Source of the DNA: Brevundimonas denitrificans
GTDB lineage: Bacteria > Pseudomonadota > Alphaproteobacteria > Caulobacterales > Caulobacteraceae
Length of the DNA stretch: 64,000 nucleotides
Direction: 5' to 3'
Assembly (NCBI RefSeq): GCF_030160755.1
Contig: NZ_BSOY01000007.1
Span: forward strand, 1 to 64,000
Part shown: in pieces, positions 61,563 through 64,000 of the stretch
How the letters are laid out: every line of letters starts with the position of its first letter
How positions within the stretch are numbered: the stretch's first letter is position 1
Notes under the pieces: model-generated
Databases searched by the model: none
What the model was told of the DNA's origin: nothing
Seen by the model: only the letters and a program-made list of their open reading frames with translations
Program-made: the position numbers and the translations under genes

Positions 61563-61686
61563 CCCTCTCCCTGTGGGAGAGGGCTTGAGCGCCCAGGAGC
61601 GAAGCGATCGGAGCGGCGGCTCACGCCGACGGATACAGCCGACCCACATCCGGCCCTACGGGCCACCTTCTCCCAATGGGAGAAGG
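61563..61686. repeat. palindrome-bounded intergenic repeat, copy 2 (short)
   Basis: Bounded by CCCTCTCCCTGTGGGAGAGGG and CCTTCTCCCAATGGGAGAAGG (61666-61686). Same order as copy 1 but lacks its ~60-bp inner inverted arm. It ends 10 bp before the stop of the next gene. Confidence 0.87.
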
Positions 61687-61695
61687 GACAGGAGT

Positions 61696-62184
61696 TCAGA
61701 CCGGCGGCTGGGGCGGCGCGGTGATGACCTCGACGTTGTCGTTGAGCAGATAGGCCAGTTCGTCGAGGGCGACGCGGCGTTCGGCGGGGGTGACGGCGGT
61801 CCGCACGGCTTCGACCTTGAGCGGCATGTCCTCGGCGATGCCGCGGAGGATGCATTTCAGATCGCCGTCCGTGCCGCGCTCCTTGAGGATGACGTGGCCC
61901 TGCATGTCGAGGGCGGCCAGTTCGACAGCCTGGGTGCGGAAGCCGGCGAAGGCGGGACCGGCCGCGAAGTCGGCCTGATCCATCACGCCCGTGTCGATCC
62001 AGCCCTGGACCACGCCCTTGAGCGCCCCGGAGCGGGCGACGATGTCGGCGAACAGGGGCTCGCCCGCCACCGAGACCGGCGCTTCGGCGGCGGCCGACGG
62101 CTGGGCCGCCGCGAGTGCCACATTGGGGTCGGAGAGCAGCAGGGAGACGGCCAGGGCGACGCCGCAGGACATGGCTAACCTCAT
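61696..62184 (-). CDS. exported hypothetical protein, 162 aa
   Basis: Signal MRLAMSCGVALAVSLLLSDPNVALAAA, then a helical domain with FADIVARSGALKGVVQGWIDTGVMDQADFAAGPAFAGFRTQAVELAALDMQGHVILKERGTDGDLKCILRGIAEDMPLKVEAV. No family recognised. ATG 62184 chosen; divergent from pgi. Confidence 0.75.
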   Translation of the reverse strand: MRLAMSCGVALAVSLLLSDPNVALAAAQPSAAAEAPVSVAGEPLFADIVARSGALKGVVQGWIDTGVMDQADFAAGPAFAGFRTQAVELAALDMQGHVILKERGTDGDLKCILRGIAEDMPLKVEAVRTAVTPAERRVALDELAYLLNDNVEVITAPPQPPV

Positions 62185-62234
62185 ATAGTTGGCCGAATCG
62201 CGGATTCGGCGTTGAACCGGCTTACGCCCGACCC

Positions 62235-62250
62235 GTAAACGAGGGTTTAC
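62235..62250. promoter_or_regulatory. inverted repeat GTAAAC-GAGG-GTTTAC in a divergent promoter region
   Basis: A perfect 6-bp inverted repeat with a 4-bp spacer, 24 bp before the pgi start. A possible operator for pgi and/or the divergent gene. The regulator is unknown. Confidence 0.4.
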
Positions 62251-62274
62251 CCTTCCGAAATTCGAGCTCGTCCG

Positions 62275-63900
62275 ATGACCGCCCGCACCCAGGCCCTCGA
62301 CATGCTCCGTGGCGTCGCCCGCAAGGACGCCGACGGACGCATCATCCATCAGTTCGCGACCGATCCCGGCCGCATCGACCGCATGGGGGTGGAGGCCGCG
62401 GGCCTGTATCTGGACCTGTCGAAACAGTCGTGGAGCGCCGAAGGGTTCGAGGCAGCGCTGGACCTGGCCCGCACCTGCGATGTCGAGGGACGGCGCAACG
62501 CCCTGTTCGCGGGCGAGGCGGTCAACAATACGGAGGGCCGCGCGGTGCTGCACCCTGCGCTGCGGGCCGCCGACGACGCGGACTTCCGCGCCCTGGGCCA
62601 GCCCGTGTCGGCCGAGGTGGCCGAGGCCCGAAAGGCCATGGCCGCGTTCGCGACCGACATCGGTTCGGGCGCCGAGACGGGCGGGAGCAAACAGCCCTTC
62701 ACGGCCATCGTCCACATCGGCATCGGCGGCTCTGACCTGGGGCCGCGGCTGCTGTGGGAGGCGCTGCGGCCGCTGGAACCGGTCATCGACCTGAGGTTCG
62801 TGGCCAATATCGATCCACGCGACATGGGCGAGGCCCTGGCCGGGCTGGACCCCGAGACCACGCTGGTGGTGGTGGTGTCCAAGACCTTCACCACCCAGGA
62901 GACGCTGGCCAACGCCGAACTGGCCAAGGCCTGGCTGGCGGAGAGCCTGTCGCCGAAGCGCATGGTCCACCATCTGATCGGGGTGACGGCGGCGCCGGAG
63001 AAGGCCGAGGCCTGGGGCTGCGGCCGGACCTTCGGCTTCCGCGACTGGGTCGGCGGCCGCTATTCGCTGTGGTCGGCGGTCAGCCTGTCCGTGGCGGTGG
63101 CCCTGGGCTGGGACGTGTTCGAGCGGGTGCTGAACGGCGCCCGGGCCATGGACGAGCATTTCCTCAGCGCCGATCTGGAGCGGAACGCCCCGGTGCTTCT
63201 GGCCCTGGCCCAGATCTACAACGTCGAGGGCCGCGGTCGGCATGCGCGGACCGTCGCCCCCTATGCGCACGGCCTGCGCCGGCTGCCGGCCTTCCTGCAG
63301 CAGCTGGAGATGGAGTCGAACGGCAAGCGGGTGAAACGCGACGGCACACCCGTCGACACCGCCACCAGCCCGATCGTCTTCGGCGAGCCGGGCACCAACG
63401 GCCAGCACGCCTTCTTCCAGCAGATCCACCAGGGGCCGCAGGTGGTGCCGGCGGAATTCATCGTCGTGGGGCACACCTCCGGCGCGGCCATGGATGCGCG
63501 CGAAGGCGACGCCCCGCTGTGGTCCAACGCCCTGGCCCAGGCCCAGGCGCTGATGGTCGGCAAGACCGAGGCCGAGGCGCGGGCCGAACTGATCGCAGCG
63601 GGCGCCGACGAGGCCGAGGCGGACCGGCTGGCCCCGCACAAGGCGTTTCCCGGAGACCGCCCCTCGACCACCATCCTGATGGACGCCCTGAGCCCCGAGG
63701 CGGTCGGGGCCCTGATCGCCCTCTATGAGCACAAGACCTTCGTCGAGGGGGTGATCCAGGACATCAACAGCTTCGACCAGTGGGGCGTCGAGCTGGGCAA
63801 GGCGCTGGCGAAGGCGGTTCTGGCCGATGTCGCGGCAGGGGAGCCGTCGGCCGGGCTGGATCCGTCGACGGCGGAGCTGCTGAAGCGGCTGATGGTGTAG
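62275..63900 (+). CDS. pgi: glucose-6-phosphate isomerase
   Basis: 541 residues, second step of glycolysis. Family signatures IVHIGIGGSDLGPRLLWEAL, VVVSKTFTTQETLANAELAKAWL, GGRYSLWSAVSLSVAVALGWD, LPAFLQQLEMESNGKRV, QHAFFQQIHQG and SFDQWGVELGKALAK, the last with the catalytic Lys. ATG 62275 used. Followed by repeat copy 3. Confidence 0.97.
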   Translation: MTARTQALDMLRGVARKDADGRIIHQFATDPGRIDRMGVEAAGLYLDLSKQSWSAEGFEAALDLARTCDVEGRRNALFAGEAVNNTEGRAVLHPALRAADDADFRALGQPVSAEVAEARKAMAAFATDIGSGAETGGSKQPFTAIVHIGIGGSDLGPRLLWEALRPLEPVIDLRFVANIDPRDMGEALAGLDPETTLVVVVSKTFTTQETLANAELAKAWLAESLSPKRMVHHLIGVTAAPEKAEAWGCGRTFGFRDWVGGRYSLWSAVSLSVAVALGWDVFERVLNGARAMDEHFLSADLERNAPVLLALAQIYNVEGRGRHARTVAPYAHGLRRLPAFLQQLEMESNGKRVKRDGTPVDTATSPIVFGEPGTNGQHAFFQQIHQGPQVVPAEFIVVGHTSGAAMDAREGDAPLWSNALAQAQALMVGKTEAEARAELIAAGADEAEADRLAPHKAFPGDRPSTTILMDALSPEAVGALIALYEHKTFVEGVIQDINSFDQWGVELGKALAKAVLADVAAGEPSAGLDPSTAELLKRLMV

Positions 63901-63910
63901 GCGCGCGGTT

Positions 63911-64000
63911 CCTTCTCCCGTTGGGAGAGGCCCGAAGGGCCGGATATGGGTCGGCTGGTTCCGTCGGCGTTAGCCGCCGCCGCTGACACAGACGCCGCTT
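63911..64000. repeat. palindrome-bounded intergenic repeat, copy 3 (inverted, cut by window edge)
   Basis: Starts CCTTCTCCCGTTGGGAGAGG and continues CCGGATATGGGTCGGCTG, the reverse complement of the right part of copies 1 and 2. It begins 11 bp after the pgi stop and runs off the window. Confidence 0.83.

Overview
The window is very GC-rich, has strong G/C bias at third codon positions, and carries Shine-Dalgarno (SD)-led, densely packed genes. Gene content points to an alphaproteobacterium of the family Caulobacteraceae, most like Brevundimonas. This includes ubiE-ubiB, an etfB-etfA pair, trmD-rplS, polA, a putative SahR-type palindrome in front of ahcY, many Caulobacter-type lipoproteins and secreted amidohydrolases. 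The genus is inferred from gene content, not from a marker gene. Most of the window is ordinary chromosome.

Layout. 0-9 kb: small conserved proteins, a glutathione S-transferase gene with a stop at codon 6, an ABC ATPase without a permease, bioB, a secreted amidohydrolase, a secreted aspartyl-protease-like protein, then ahcY with a palindromic operator and a strong terminator. 9-17 kb: cobalamin adenosyltransferase, etfBA, a DUF167 protein, a tandem pair of secreted amidohydrolase paralogues (the second without the HxH metal motif), and a DUF188-arfB pair. 17-26 kb: ubiE-ubiB with a Crp/Fnr regulator, a pterin dehydratase-SDR pair, a DUF885 lipoprotein, tRNA-Arg(CCG), a thioesterase, def, dienelactone hydrolase and a membrane-tethered LuxR-type protein. 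26-34 kb: fmt-truA, an entericidin-like lipoprotein, a ThDP enzyme and polA.

33.75-37.7 kb is the accessory part. An AT-rich KAP-family P-loop NTPase gene sits beside a broken duplicate of a two-gene module (a small protein plus a zinc-ribbon protein). The intact module lies about 1 kb away, followed by a nonanucleotide tandem array. 37.7-46 kb: an HI0933-type flavoprotein, trmD-rplS, a 1234-residue RTX-type protein whose SD lies inside a 14-bp hairpin, a PA2169-type protein and tryptophan 2,3-dioxygenase. 45.6-49.5 kb holds ydbH-ynbE-ydbL (envelope lipid transport). 49.9-60.6 kb: an M23 peptidase, two GST-fold enzymes with an FAH hydrolase, a YqjD/YqjE-like pair, a phosphoesterase-lipid kinase pair, small lipoproteins and a DsbD/ScsB-like reductase. 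The right end holds pgi and three copies of a palindrome-bounded intergenic repeat.

Beyond the genes, the most unusual signals are two intergenic inverted arrays of different heptamers (15.8 and 21.6 kb), the SD-sequestering hairpin at 43.9 kb, the KAP NTPase/duplicated-module island, and the repeat family at 60.7, 61.6 and 63.9 kb. No CRISPR array, integrase, transposase or rRNA gene was found.
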